Shown here: piece after piece, positions 55,301 through 58,739 of the stretch
Layout: each line of letters opens with the position of its first letter
Position numbering within the stretch: the stretch's first letter is position 1
DNA from: Jacaranda mimosifolia
Taxonomy: Eukaryota; Streptophyta; Magnoliopsida; Lamiales; Bignoniaceae
DNA length: 64,000 nucleotides
NCBI GenBank assembly: GCA_018894105.1
Contig: CM032119.1
Coordinates: 19,113,246-19,177,245, forward strand
Reading direction: 5' to 3'
Notes under the pieces: generated by a model
The model's input: only the letters and a program-made list of their open reading frames with translations
Database searches by the model: none
What the model was told of the DNA's origin: nothing
Translations under genes and position numbers: made by a program

Positions 55301-56000
55301 CTGGCGGCCAGTTTGTCTTGATGGGTGAGTATCGACTGATGTGCTGGAGCTCACAACCTGGATTCCAAATCATTCTCTCTACATGTATCTCCCTCTCTCT
55401 TCTTTAACCTTAATGTAGTATCTCATCTTTACTTGAATTTTGCAGTTATGTCTCAGTTGGGGATATAGCTCGTTGTGGCAGCCATTCTCCTAATGTTGCT
55501 GCTATATATCGTAATTCTTATGAATTGTTTGCCTCTCCAGTTGGTTTTGACCTGGTAAAACATTTTTCAAACCAGCATTCTTGAAAATAAATCACTTAAA
55601 CAAAGATGAAAGTGAAATGAATCATGAGATGATTTGGATAAAATTTTGTGTGCAGGTGTGGAGAAACTGTTCAGATGACTACAAAAATCCTGTATCAATT
55701 TGGCATCCACGGGCACCAGAGGGCTATGTCTCTATTGGATGTGTTGCTGTCTCAGATTTTGCAGAACCAGAAGTGGATTCTGTGTACTGTGTTGCTGAGT
55801 CTGTTTGCGAAGAAACAACATTTGAAGAGCAAAAGATATGGTCAGCACCTGACTCATACCCGTGGGCATGTCATATTTACCAATCGCAAAGTGATGCTCT
55901 TCAGTTTGTTGCATTGAGACAGCCTCGGGAAGAACCTGAATGGAAGCCTAAAAGGGTTATTGATAACTATGACCCTCAGCTTTCAACTCAAAACATCTGA
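1..56000 (+). CDS. VPS13: VPS13-family bridge-like lipid transfer protein, 5'-partial, 47 exons
   Basis: VPS13 proteins form a long hydrophobic groove that moves bulk phospholipid between membranes at contact sites. Exons read: 1-128, 238-347, 1080-1176, 1281-1379, 8443-8598, 8684-8758, 8844-9329, 10306-10653, 10738-10869, 11275-11388, 11470-11654, 11767-11875, 12149-12292, 12590-12880, 14024-14674, 14770-14961, 15493-15593, 23991-24280, 24451-24535, 24619-24960, 25226-25585, 25681-26170, 26989-27152, 28778-28934, 29097-29366, 31668-31865, 32313-32355, 37237-37358, 37525-37986, 38860-39633, 39733-39806, 39912-40257, 40329-40427, 40497-40652, 41429-41610, 42765-43283, 50618-50795, 50892-51028, 51753-51879, 53244-53465, 53536-53895, 54333-54491, 54602-54874, 54953-55162, 55272-55324, 55446-55554, 55656-56000. 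The first full codon starts at 3; the total is 10,724 nt, giving 3,573 residues plus stop. All introns are GT-AG and all phases agree. The PH domain suggests the plant M-type group (Arabidopsis At4g17140-like), a paralogue call made from memory. The chorein N-terminus is outside the window. No stop or frameshift was found. Confidence 0.95.
348..1079 (+). other. VPS13 intron 2
   Basis: GT...AG intron of 732 bp. I recognise no gene or repeat in it. Confidence 0.85.
1380..3484 (+). other. VPS13 intron 4, 5' part before copia A
   Basis: AT-rich intronic sequence. It holds a pyrimidine-rich tract at about 2160-2215 and a TG microsatellite. The part from about 2900 may include a decayed 3' LTR of copia A, but no second LTR was found to prove it. 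No coding sequence was recognised. Confidence 0.6.
2241..2267 (+). repeat. (TG)n microsatellite
   Basis: About 13 uninterrupted TG units in intron 4, preceded by an imperfect GTGTGTGG start. Confidence 0.9.
3651..4050 (+). mobile_element. MITE copy 1, nested in copia A
   Basis: A 400-bp AT-rich element with terminal inverted repeats: it starts GGGCTTGTTTGTTT and ends CCAAACAAAGCC. It has no coding capacity. Repeated words CCCAAAA and AACAAACAA lie along it. A related copy lies at 49671-50065 in the opposite orientation. The ends resemble Tourist/PIF-Harbinger MITEs, but the flanks (TTA left, TTT right) do not prove a TTA duplication. Confidence 0.72.
6376..7333. mobile_element. hAT-like non-autonomous DNA transposon nested in copia A integrase
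   Basis: The element is 6384-7325 (942 bp). Near-perfect 8-bp target-site duplications flank it: TTCTGAGT at 6376-6383 and TTCTGACT at 7326-7333. Its ends are inverted: CATAGATATTAAAAGGCGAG on the left, and on the right the complement of CATAGTTATCATAGGTGAG. A GC-rich subterminal block with palindromic GGCG/CGCC words fills about 6395-6545, and long T-runs fill the rest. No transposase was seen. The 8-bp duplication points to the hAT superfamily. Confidence 0.72.
8271..8442 (+). other. 3' end of VPS13 intron 4
   Basis: Unique-looking sequence between the end of recognisable copia A gag and the acceptor ATGCAG at 8437-8442. Confidence 0.5.
8443..11388 (+). CDS. VPS13: VPS13 exons 5-10: linker and lipid-groove segment
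   Basis: Exons 8443-8598, 8684-8758, 8844-9329, 10306-10653, 10738-10869 and 11275-11388 encode window residues 145-581. The first part after the PH domain is a Ser/Asp/Glu-rich linker. The rest alternates amphipathic beta strands with short loops, such as [19 protein letters not shown] and [14 protein letters not shown], the pattern expected of the repeating beta-groove (RBG) body of VPS13. A disordered acidic stretch rich in Ser, Asp and Glu sits near residues 272-318 (exon 7). A second Ser/Thr-rich loop lies in exon 8. No catalytic residues are expected. All junctions in this block are phase 0. Confidence 0.85.
9330..10305 (+). other. VPS13 intron 7
   Basis: 976 bp, GT...AG, with a T-rich tract before the acceptor. 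An antisense open frame at 9737-10069 resembles no family I know and is probably chance. Confidence 0.8.
10870..11274 (+). other. VPS13 intron 9
   Basis: 405 bp, GT...AG. Nothing recognised. Confidence 0.85.
11470..14961 (+). CDS. VPS13: VPS13 exons 11-16: middle lipid-groove region
   Basis: Exons 11470-11654, 11767-11875, 12149-12292, 12590-12880, 14024-14674 and 14770-14961 encode window residues 582-1105. Strand-rich RBG-type sequence continues, with signature stretches such as [20 protein letters not shown] (exons 11-12) and [21 protein letters not shown] (exon 15). These match the conserved 'VPS13 middle' region, where each repeat ends in a short helix. Exon 15 (651 nt) is the second longest in the window. 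Exon 16 is Ser/Asn-rich and probably forms a loop. The exon 11/12 junction splits a Glu codon (GA|G). Confidence 0.86.
12881..14023 (+). other. VPS13 intron 14
   Basis: 1,143 bp. It contains a TA/TG-rich stretch at about 13199-13223. The 13100-13270 part looks like the tail of a decayed LTR, but no terminal repeats were found. Nothing coding. Confidence 0.7.
14962..15492 (+). other. VPS13 intron 16
   Basis: 531 bp, GT...AG. Nothing recognised. Confidence 0.85.
15493..24280 (+). CDS. VPS13: VPS13 exons 17-18, split by an 8.4-kb intron
   Basis: Exons 15493-15593 and 23991-24280 encode window residues 1106-1235. They continue the groove ([14 protein letters not shown]..., then [20 protein letters not shown]). 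They end with the amphipathic [20 protein letters not shown] segment that precedes the first VPS62-like module. The Arg codon is split AG|G across intron 17. That intron (15594-23990) is the longest in the window because copia B sits in it. The TGCAG acceptor at 23986-23990 fits the consensus. The joined peptide is continuous with the conserved family sequence, which supports correct splicing across the insertion. Confidence 0.9.
15594..17445 (+). other. VPS13 intron 17, part before copia B
   Basis: AT-rich sequence with no coding signal. At about 16640-16750 there is a patch of CTCGAGCT / CTCAAGCT words similar to the repeat at 63690-63990; both may be decayed copies of one dispersed family. 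Confidence 0.6.
17446..17736 (-). repeat. Copia B 3' LTR
   Basis: 291 bp, the downstream LTR of the minus-strand element. It pairs with 21896-22153 along its length, with small indels and substitutions, and carries repeated CCCTAATTACAG-like words. Confidence 0.92.
17750..17992 (-). pseudogene. Copia B RNase H fragment
   Basis: 80 residues of the RNase H C-terminal half: [16 protein letters not shown], then [13 protein letters not shown] and [10 protein letters not shown]. It ends beside the purine-rich primer, as expected for copia. Upstream codons are separated by stops. Confidence 0.85.
18429..18914 (-). pseudogene. Copia B reverse transcriptase fragment
   Basis: 161 residues with the copia RT signature: [16 protein letters not shown], the catalytic YVDD box ([10 protein letters not shown]) and [15 protein letters not shown]. 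The catalytic Asp pair is intact. The N-terminal part of RT (about 18915-19180) is broken by stops. Confidence 0.88.
19372..20451 (-). pseudogene. Copia B integrase
   Basis: A 359-codon open frame. It begins in the pre-integrase zinc finger ([12 protein letters not shown], then CQSCQLGKH) and continues into the DDE core: first Asp in ELIHYDIR, second in [12 protein letters not shown], Glu in [11 protein letters not shown]. It runs on to the C-terminal [15 protein letters not shown] segment. The catalytic triad appears complete, but upstream gag and protease are broken, so it is unlikely to be expressed as a working polyprotein. Confidence 0.88.
20980..21060 (-). pseudogene. Copia B gag zinc knuckle, first Cys lost
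   Basis: The minus strand reads [20 protein letters not shown]. The knuckle keeps C-X4-H-X4-C, but the first Cys of CX2C is Tyr. [13 protein letters not shown] is the usual text after the copia gag knuckle. Neighbouring gag sequence is frameshifted. Confidence 0.75.
21896..22153 (-). repeat. Copia B 5' LTR
   Basis: 258 bp, TG...CA. It adjoins the primer-binding site at 21884-21895. It is shorter than its partner through small deletions near the CCCTAATTACAG words. Confidence 0.92.
22154..23990 (+). other. VPS13 intron 17, part after copia B
   Basis: AT-rich intron sequence up to the TGCAG acceptor, apart from one GC-richer block at about 22270-22750 listed separately. No exon was recognised. 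Confidence 0.65.
22320..22750. other. GC-richer block, possible organellar DNA insert
   Basis: Base composition here differs sharply from the AT-rich intron around it. A 102-codon frame (minus strand, 22451-22759) reads [20 protein letters not shown] and similar, with the feel of plant mitochondrial sequence. I cannot name a mitochondrial locus, and it could be another foreign insert. Confidence 0.3.
24451..26170 (+). CDS. VPS13: VPS13 exons 19-22: two tandem VPS62/DUF946-like modules
   Basis: Exons 24451-24535, 24619-24960, 25226-25585 and 25681-26170 encode window residues 1236-1661. The same two-part signature occurs twice. Part one is a W-RP--P-G---(L/F)GD motif: [15 protein letters not shown] at residues 1245-1259 and [15 protein letters not shown] at about 1479-1493. 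Part two is W-P-AP--(Y/F)[21 protein letters not shown] at 1327-1341 and [15 protein letters not shown] at 1541-1555. This is the plant VPS62 (DUF946) signature. In plant VPS13 proteins these modules project from the groove; their ligand is not known to me. The spacing suggests duplication of one ancestral unit, and a third copy ends the protein. Confidence 0.87.
26171..26988 (+). other. VPS13 intron 22
   Basis: 818 bp, GT...AG. A short direct repeat TTCAGTGAAACATGCTATT occurs at 26532-26550 and 26568-26586. Otherwise nothing recognised. Confidence 0.8.
26989..28934 (+). CDS. VPS13: VPS13 exons 23-24: groove segment before the C2 domain
   Basis: Exons 26989-27152 and 28778-28934 encode window residues 1662-1768. 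Conserved stretches include [20 protein letters not shown], which spans the AG|G phase-2 junction, and [20 protein letters not shown]. These are typical of the VPS13 repeat that leads to the C-terminal adaptor region. Intron 23 (27153-28777) contains unrelated open sequence and a direct repeat, described separately. Confidence 0.87.
27153..28777 (+). other. VPS13 intron 23
   Basis: 1,625 bp. It holds an 88-codon coding-like frame at 27272-27538 and a diverged direct repeat at about 27630-27870. Neither belongs to VPS13, because exons 23 and 24 join directly into conserved sequence. Confidence 0.75.
27630..27868 (+). repeat. Diverged direct repeat, two ~80-bp copies
   Basis: Copies at about 27630-27711 and 27787-27868 share ATATCATCAGCATTTAGTAG and AATATTGGAGCAATG. 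They lie about 157 bp apart, with a different spacer between. Confidence 0.75.
29097..37358 (+). CDS. VPS13: VPS13 exons 25-28: C2-like domain
   Basis: Exons 29097-29366, 31668-31865, 32313-32355 and 37237-37358 encode window residues 1769-1979. A C2-type beta sandwich starts near residue 1846 ([13 protein letters not shown]), continues with [10 protein letters not shown], then [12 protein letters not shown], and ends with [19 protein letters not shown] in exons 27-28. The W-N-E-x-F-F-F strand is characteristic of C2 domains. The usual Asp-rich calcium loops are not obvious, so binding may be calcium-independent. Exon 27 is only 43 nt. Intron 27 (32356-37236) carries copia C; intron 26 uses a GTTTGT donor. 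Confidence 0.84.
29367..31667 (+). other. VPS13 intron 25
   Basis: 2,301 bp, GT...AG. A run of about 22 A lies at 30497-30518. No mobile-element ends or coding motifs were recognised, although its length suggests old insertions. Confidence 0.7.
31866..32312 (+). other. VPS13 intron 26
   Basis: 447 bp with a GTTTGT donor. Nothing recognised. Confidence 0.8.
32356..32833 (+). other. VPS13 intron 27, part before copia C
   Basis: AT-rich. A short tandem duplication (TTTGGGTTTGTTGGGGAGATTATTTG-like, two copies) lies near 32733-32782. Confidence 0.7.
32834..33085 (-). repeat. Copia C 3' LTR
   Basis: 252 bp. It pairs with 36334-36590 throughout, including TTCTTTTCTGTATATTG and CAGTTACTCCTA. Confidence 0.9.
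33240..33475 (-). repeat. Tandem duplication in copia C
   Basis: Two diverged ~110-bp copies (about 33243-33355 and 33366-33475) share GTTGGGTTGTTCATAT, CTAACCATA, AAGCTAATAT and CTTTTGGTATCTT-like text. Confidence 0.7.
34320..34844 (-). pseudogene. Copia C integrase C-terminal region
   Basis: 174 codons. The frame starts with [17 protein letters not shown], the copia 'GYKCY' segment that follows the integrase core, then a Pro/Ser-rich linker to RT. The integrase core upstream (about 34980-35620) is present only as broken pieces. Confidence 0.7.
35641..36134 (-). pseudogene. Copia C protease and pre-integrase remnant
   Basis: Two overlapping frames. The upstream one has [12 protein letters not shown], where the aspartic-protease signature D-(T/S)-G has become D-T-E. 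The downstream one has [20 protein letters not shown] and a [11 protein letters not shown] pre-integrase segment. The active-site Gly loss suggests a dead protease. Confidence 0.75.
36334..36590 (-). repeat. Copia C 5' LTR
   Basis: 257 bp, adjoining the primer-binding site. Pairs with 32834-33085. Confidence 0.9.
36591..37236 (+). other. VPS13 intron 27, part after copia C
   Basis: 646 bp up to the TTGCAG acceptor of exon 28. Nothing recognised. Confidence 0.75.
37525..43283 (+). CDS. VPS13: VPS13 exons 29-36: VAB/SHR-BD adaptor-binding domain with dysferlin-like patch
   Basis: Exons 37525-37986, 38860-39633, 39733-39806, 39912-40257, 40329-40427, 40497-40652, 41429-41610 and 42765-43283 encode window residues 1980-2849. 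The VAB (SHR-BD, former DUF1162) domain has beta repeats, each with an invariant Asn: VRNNTDF at 2070-2076, VSIANYLPL in exon 30 and [12 protein letters not shown] in exon 36. In other eukaryotes VAB binds organelle adaptors. Between the first repeats lies a Trp/Arg-rich patch resembling a dysferlin domain: WEWVDEW at 2144-2150, DGWVYAP at 2161-2167 and [11 protein letters not shown] at 2187-2197. Exon 30 (774 nt) is the longest exon. The domain is intact. Confidence 0.9.
37987..38859 (+). other. VPS13 intron 29
   Basis: 873 bp, GT...AG, with a short GT/GAGA-rich stretch at 38375-38415. Nothing else recognised. Confidence 0.8.
40653..41428 (+). other. VPS13 intron 34
   Basis: 776 bp, GT...AG. 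Nothing recognised. Confidence 0.8.
41611..42764 (+). other. VPS13 intron 35
   Basis: 1,154 bp. A C-rich patch at about 41939-42030 (CCACC/CCCC words) and a run of about 20 A at 42108-42127 stand out from the AT-rich background. This could be a decayed retroposed sequence, but no target duplication was found. Confidence 0.6.
43459..43640 (-). repeat. Element E 3' LTR
   Basis: 182 bp. Pairs with 49295-49495. It follows ATTAT at 43454-43458, the left target duplication. Confidence 0.82.
43680..43850 (-). repeat. CAGTAG / CAGACAG simple-sequence tract in element E
   Basis: About 170 bp of imperfect repeats of CAGTAG, CAGCAG and AGACAG words, i.e. a pyrimidine-rich CTGTCTACTG pattern on the element's sense strand, between the E internal region and its 3' LTR. 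Confidence 0.75.
43863..44096 (-). repeat. Copia D 3' LTR
   Basis: 234 bp. Closely matches 48083-48303, with shared GGAGAAAGAAATGTAT and TTTACAGCTAATCAATC. Confidence 0.93.
44291..44614 (-). repeat. 163-bp tandem duplication in copia D RNase H
   Basis: 44291-44453 and 44454-44614 are nearly identical, at a period of 163 bp, which is not a multiple of three. The RNase H text ([10 protein letters not shown], then [21 protein letters not shown]) is therefore repeated and frameshifted. Confidence 0.93.
44531..45454 (-). pseudogene. Copia D reverse transcriptase/RNase H, catalytic YVDD changed to YVDN
   Basis: 307 codons with strong copia RT text: [32 protein letters not shown] and [20 protein letters not shown], leading into RNase H ([17 protein letters not shown]). 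The catalytic box reads VYVDNIIIT; the second Asp of YVDD is Asn, which should abolish polymerisation. The RT N-terminus is in a separate frame at 45581-45865, broken off by stops. Confidence 0.9.
45581..45865 (-). pseudogene. Copia D RT N-terminal fragment
   Basis: 94 codons: [30 protein letters not shown] and [16 protein letters not shown], the conserved start of copia RT. A stop follows before the next frame at 45454. Confidence 0.88.
46255..46803 (-). pseudogene. Copia D integrase core, C-terminal part
   Basis: 182 codons: [12 protein letters not shown] (second catalytic Asp), [17 protein letters not shown] (catalytic Glu), then [18 protein letters not shown] and [20 protein letters not shown]. 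The first catalytic Asp (LIHSDVWG) is in the upstream frame, separated by a break near 46803-46880. Confidence 0.9.
46880..47986 (-). pseudogene. Copia D gag tail, protease and pre-integrase
   Basis: 368 codons. An intact zinc knuckle [14 protein letters not shown] (CX2CX4HX4C) opens it. The protease signature reads [12 protein letters not shown], where the catalytic D-S-G is D-S-S. The pre-integrase finger [15 protein letters not shown]...[10 protein letters not shown] follows and the frame reaches LIHSDVWG, the first integrase Asp. Only about 100 residues precede the knuckle and the primer-binding site lies just upstream, so the capsid part of gag is deleted. Confidence 0.9.
48083..48303 (-). 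repeat. Copia D 5' LTR
   Basis: 221 bp, adjoining the primer-binding site at 48071-48082. CCAAC follows at 48304-48308. Confidence 0.93.
48310..49271 (-). pseudogene. Element E gag (capsid and zinc-knuckle) pseudogene
   Basis: The minus strand starts [20 protein letters not shown] and continues [17 protein letters not shown] and [21 protein letters not shown], the pattern of copia UBN2/Retrotran_gag proteins. A degraded knuckle ([13 protein letters not shown]) lies near 48515-48560. Several stops break the frame. Confidence 0.72.
49295..49495 (-). repeat. Element E 5' LTR
   Basis: 201 bp; begins TGTTAGAATTTC on the minus strand. ATTAT at 49496-49500 is the right-hand target duplication. Confidence 0.82.
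49671..50065 (-). mobile_element. MITE copy 2, opposite orientation to copy 1
   Basis: 395 bp with inverted ends: it starts GGTTATGTTTGG and ends CCAAACATAGCC. Its complement matches copy 1 at ATACACATA..AAATAATTTTAAAAT, the CATTTCACC..CAACAAAAAGT segment and the CCCCACTTCCCAAAA segment. No coding capacity. Flanks do not show a clear target duplication. Confidence 0.75.
50066..50617 (+). other. 3' end of VPS13 intron 36
   Basis: 552 bp up to the GCCAG acceptor, with a T-rich run just before it. Nothing recognised. Confidence 0.75.
50618..51879 (+). CDS. VPS13: VPS13 exons 37-39: C-terminal groove segment
   Basis: Exons 50618-50795, 50892-51028 and 51753-51879 encode window residues 2850-2997. 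The text runs [35 protein letters not shown], then [18 protein letters not shown]. This is the last RBG repeat in VPS13 proteins, just before the C-terminal helices. The join to exon 36 crosses the 7.3-kb intron 36, which holds elements D and E and a MITE. The Arg codon there is split AG|G. Confidence 0.88.
51029..51752 (+). other. VPS13 intron 38
   Basis: 724 bp, GT...AG. Nothing recognised. Confidence 0.8.
51880..53243 (+). other. VPS13 intron 39
   Basis: 1,364 bp, GT...AG. A small tandem duplication ACCTGAAAACAAAC lies near 52421-52450. Otherwise nothing recognised. Confidence 0.8.
53244..53895 (+). CDS. VPS13: VPS13 exons 40-41: VPS13_C/ATG2_C amphipathic helices
   Basis: Exons 53244-53465 and 53536-53895 encode window residues 2998-3191. 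The sequence has the Gly/Ala-rich amphipathic helices shared by VPS13 and ATG2 C-termini, for example [20 protein letters not shown], then [20 protein letters not shown] and [16 protein letters not shown]. In this superfamily the region binds membranes or lipid droplets at the receiving end of the bridge. [23 protein letters not shown] just upstream is also well conserved. Nothing is missing. Confidence 0.9.
53896..54332 (+). other. VPS13 intron 41
   Basis: 437 bp. A short imperfect direct repeat (AATGTTGCACATA) lies near 54005-54050. Nothing else recognised. Confidence 0.8.
54333..54874 (+). CDS. VPS13: VPS13 exons 42-43: C-terminal PH-like domain
   Basis: Exons 54333-54491 and 54602-54874 encode window residues 3192-3335. 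Strands such as [38 protein letters not shown] and [22 protein letters not shown] form the C-terminal PH-like fold of VPS13. Exon 43 must start at 54602 after GGGAAG, because the earlier AG at 54557-54558 opens into an in-frame stop. The donor of exon 43 reads GTCTTC, the weakest in the gene, yet the protein runs on correctly into exon 44 ([17 protein letters not shown]). Confidence 0.86.
54953..56000 (+). CDS. VPS13: VPS13 exons 44-47: C-terminal VPS62-like module and stop
   Basis: Exons 54953-55162, 55272-55324, 55446-55554 and 55656-56000 encode window residues 3336-3573. After a Ser-rich linker with an RCTLCRKQ cysteine pair, a third VPS62-like signature appears: [15 protein letters not shown] (about 3415-3429), then [16 protein letters not shown] in exon 47. 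The C-terminus is [17 protein letters not shown] and the stop is TGA at 55998-56000. Intact ends and consensus splice sites argue for a working gene. Confidence 0.9.
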
Positions 56001-56115
56001 TGCGCAATGGATCTGTTGTATCTTGGGTTAATCTTTGCCTCTAATTTGAAGGTCCTCAGGATTCAAGTGGATTTCTCTGTGAATATATATGGCCAAGCTG
56101 TAGATAAATAGAGGT

Positions 56116-56121
56116 AATAAA
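56116..56121 (+). promoter_or_regulatory. Putative VPS13 polyadenylation signal
   Basis: AATAAA lies 116 bp after the TGA, in an AT-rich stretch. It is the first canonical hexamer after the stop and precedes the Mutator-like element at 56313. Plant signals are degenerate, so this is only the best candidate. Confidence 0.4.
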
Positions 56122-56312
56122 TATCATACTAAGTTGATTGGAGGAAGAATTAAGCTGGTAATGCATTTATGATCTATTGGTTCGTGGTTTGAAAATCATG
56201 TCAACTTGTGTTTGTGAATTATGATATACATGCATATTTGACAGAGTCAACCATATTCCATGTACCAAAGGGTACAATAAGAATTTACTAATTTTGTATA
56301 TAATAATTCTTC

Positions 56313-56465
56313 GGTTAATTAGAAAAAAATCCCTAATCCTACTTTCATTTTAGTGATCAGTCCCCATTTGAATTTTTACACATTAAACTCCCTACTTTTT
56401 CACAAAATTTAGAAATCACTCCCCATATCTTTTAGAAAGACACATATATCCTTGTAGTTAGAGAA
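56313..56465 (+). repeat. Mutator-like element left terminal inverted repeat
   Basis: About 150 bp. Pairs with the complement of about 62735-62887 at TAGTGATCAGTCCCCATTTG, AAACTCCCTA and AGAAATCACTCCCCA. The outermost 30 bp are less well matched than the inner 100 bp. Confidence 0.82.
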
Positions 56466-56929
56466 AACAACAAAAATACCTGAGAAATGCGTTTTTCTCT
56501 TCAAGAAGAATGCTTTCATTTATTTTTTTTCTAAAATCGACGACTTCTCCAAGCGGCCAAACAAAAGGGCGCGAAATCGTTCCTCTGCCATTGATGGGAG
56601 AAAGAAAAAAAAAAAAGACACCAAAATTTTTGCCATTTTTTTTGTGACAATGGAAGGAGAAACAATGGCAACAAGAAGCGAAATACAAAAAGAAGTGATA
56701 AAAAGAAACAAATGTATGTTTTCTGCATTTACAGTTTTAAATGTCTGTGATTTTTCAGTGTTATATTTATTTATTGTCTATTTTCTCATGTTTAGGGTTT
56801 TTATTTTCTATTTAGTTGTTAAACACTTGAACCCAATTGATATATATAATTTTATTTGTGAAATGGGAAGTTTTTGATTTGTACTTGAAAGGCATGAAAG
56901 TTGTACTTCACTTTTTTGAGGTTTATACT

Positions 56930-57410
56930 TCATTTTACCTGAAATTATACGGTGAAATTATCTAAAAGTGGTAGTATATTATTTGTGGTACAAAACATCC
57001 AAGCTTGCAGTACACATTAAGCAAAAGTGTAGTATATAATCTTTATAACTGTAGTATATTTTAGAAGCAAATGTAGTATAAATATTCAAACTTGCAGTAC
57101 ACATTAAGCAAAAGTGTAGTATGTAATATGTATAACTGCAGTACATTTTAAAGGCATTTGTAGTACAAAATATTCAAAGCTGCAGATTAAATGAAATTAT
57201 AGTATATAATTTGTGTGCATACAGTACATTTTAGAAGCACCTATAGTACAAAAGTATTCAAGCATGCAGTATACATTAACTGAAAATGTAGTATATAATT
57301 TGTGTATCTGTAGTACATTTTAGAAGCAACTGTAGTACAAAATATTTAAGCTTGTAGTATACATTAAATGAAAGTATAGTATATAATCTATGTAAAGATG
57401 AGCTAAATTC
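56930..57410. repeat. Array 1a: ~75-95-bp tandem repeats
   Basis: About five to six diverged units built of TAGTATATAAT, CTGTAGTACATTTTAGAAGCA and TAGTACAAAATATTCAAGC. The period varies between 75 and 96 bp. Interrupted at about 57411 by a GC-richer segment and resumed at 58085. Confidence 0.85.
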
Positions 57411-58085
57411 ATACGGTGCAAAAAGAGATCAGAGTTGAGTTGGGGCACCGCATACACTTCAAGTCCTTATGTATATGTTGATAAGGACGTCAATGGATCG
57501 AGTGGAGGAGAATGTCATGTGTCGCTCATTGGAGAAGAATGGCAACCTTGACTTCAAGGGGCATTAAGAGCGACAAGGCGTTGTCGGCTCACTCGGTAAG
57601 GCGAAAAAAGCCCATGAGTAGAGACTCTTACGAGGTTCGGTTTGAAAAACTGTTTCAATGGCATATTCCTTAAGTTATGAGGATGCTTCCCACCAAGTTT
57701 GAAGTCATTCCGTGTCCGTTTGGGCACCGAACATTGAGGGCGACCTGGAGTGGTCTTACTGCACGCAGGTAGTGCAAAGATGCATTGAGCAGAGTGGCTT
57801 GGAAAATGAATTTTGTGAAACTGTTTCAGTGGGGTGTTCCTTGAGGTGTTGGCAACGTTCTCACCAAGTTTCACCAGTAGACGATTCCGTTTGGATAGGA
57901 AACGGCGAAGATGTTTAGAATGCAGCAGTGCAGTGGCAATGCTGGAATTCCAGCTTATTGCGAGTGTAATTACTGTTTCATGGAGAATCGGACGGGGCTG
58001 GAACTTTGTGGAGTTAATGTATAAGCCGAGAGCTATCCAACGGTTCAAGCGGCAAGTGATTTGGACGCCGGGAGAGGAAGTTGTG
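57411..58085. other. GC-richer insert inside array 1, possible captured DNA
   Basis: About 675 bp of near-balanced base composition between AT-rich repeat units. It is open for 184 codons on the minus strand (57554-58108), but the protein resembles no family I know. It contains a ~95-bp direct repeat (57641-57732 and 57811-57905; shared AAACTGTTTCA.TGG, CACCAAGTTT and ATTCCGT). Mutator-like elements often capture host DNA, so capture is a reasonable guess. Confidence 0.5.
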
Positions 58086-58640
58086 AAAATATAGTACAAA
58101 ACATTCAAGCCTATAAATTAAATGAAATTATAGTATATAATCTGTGTATATGCAGTATATTTTATAACCATCTATAGTACAAAAATATTCAAGTGTGCAG
58201 TATACATTACTGAAAATATAGTATATAATATGTGTATCTGTAGTACAGTTTAAAAGCAACTGTAGTACAAAATATTTAAGCCTGCAGTATACATTAAATG
58301 AAAGTGTAGTATATAATCTGTGTAACTGAGTACATTTTAGAAGCAAATATAGTATAAACATTTATGCTTGCAGTACACATCAGGCAAAAGTGTAGCATAT
58401 AATCTATGTAACTGCAGTACATTTTAGAAGCATCTGTAGTACAAAACATTCAAGCATGTAGATTAAATTAAATTATAATTTAATATTTGTATATATGCAG
58501 TACATTTTAGAAGCATATGTAGTACAAAAACATTCAGGCATGTAGTATACATTAACTGAAAATGTAGTATATAACTTGTGTATCTATAGTATATTTTAGA
58601 AGCAATTGTAGTACAAAATATTTAAGCCTGTAGGGTTTGA
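58085..58640. repeat. Array 1b: continuation of ~75-95-bp repeats
   Basis: Same units as array 1a (TAGTATATAAT, GTAGTACATTTTAGAAGCA, GTACAAAATATTTAAGCC) for about six more copies. Confidence 0.85.
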
Positions 58641-58739
58641 ATCATACTTTGTATGTACATACATATGTAAATTGAAGCATACTTTGTTTATAATATTATT
58701 TTGCATGTAAGTATAATTTTCCATCAAGTATTTATAATA

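Noticed and set aside
56458..56728. Three overlapping minus-strand Phe-rich frames.
   Set aside because: Translations of A/T-rich Mutator-like element sequence next to its inverted repeat; no motif.
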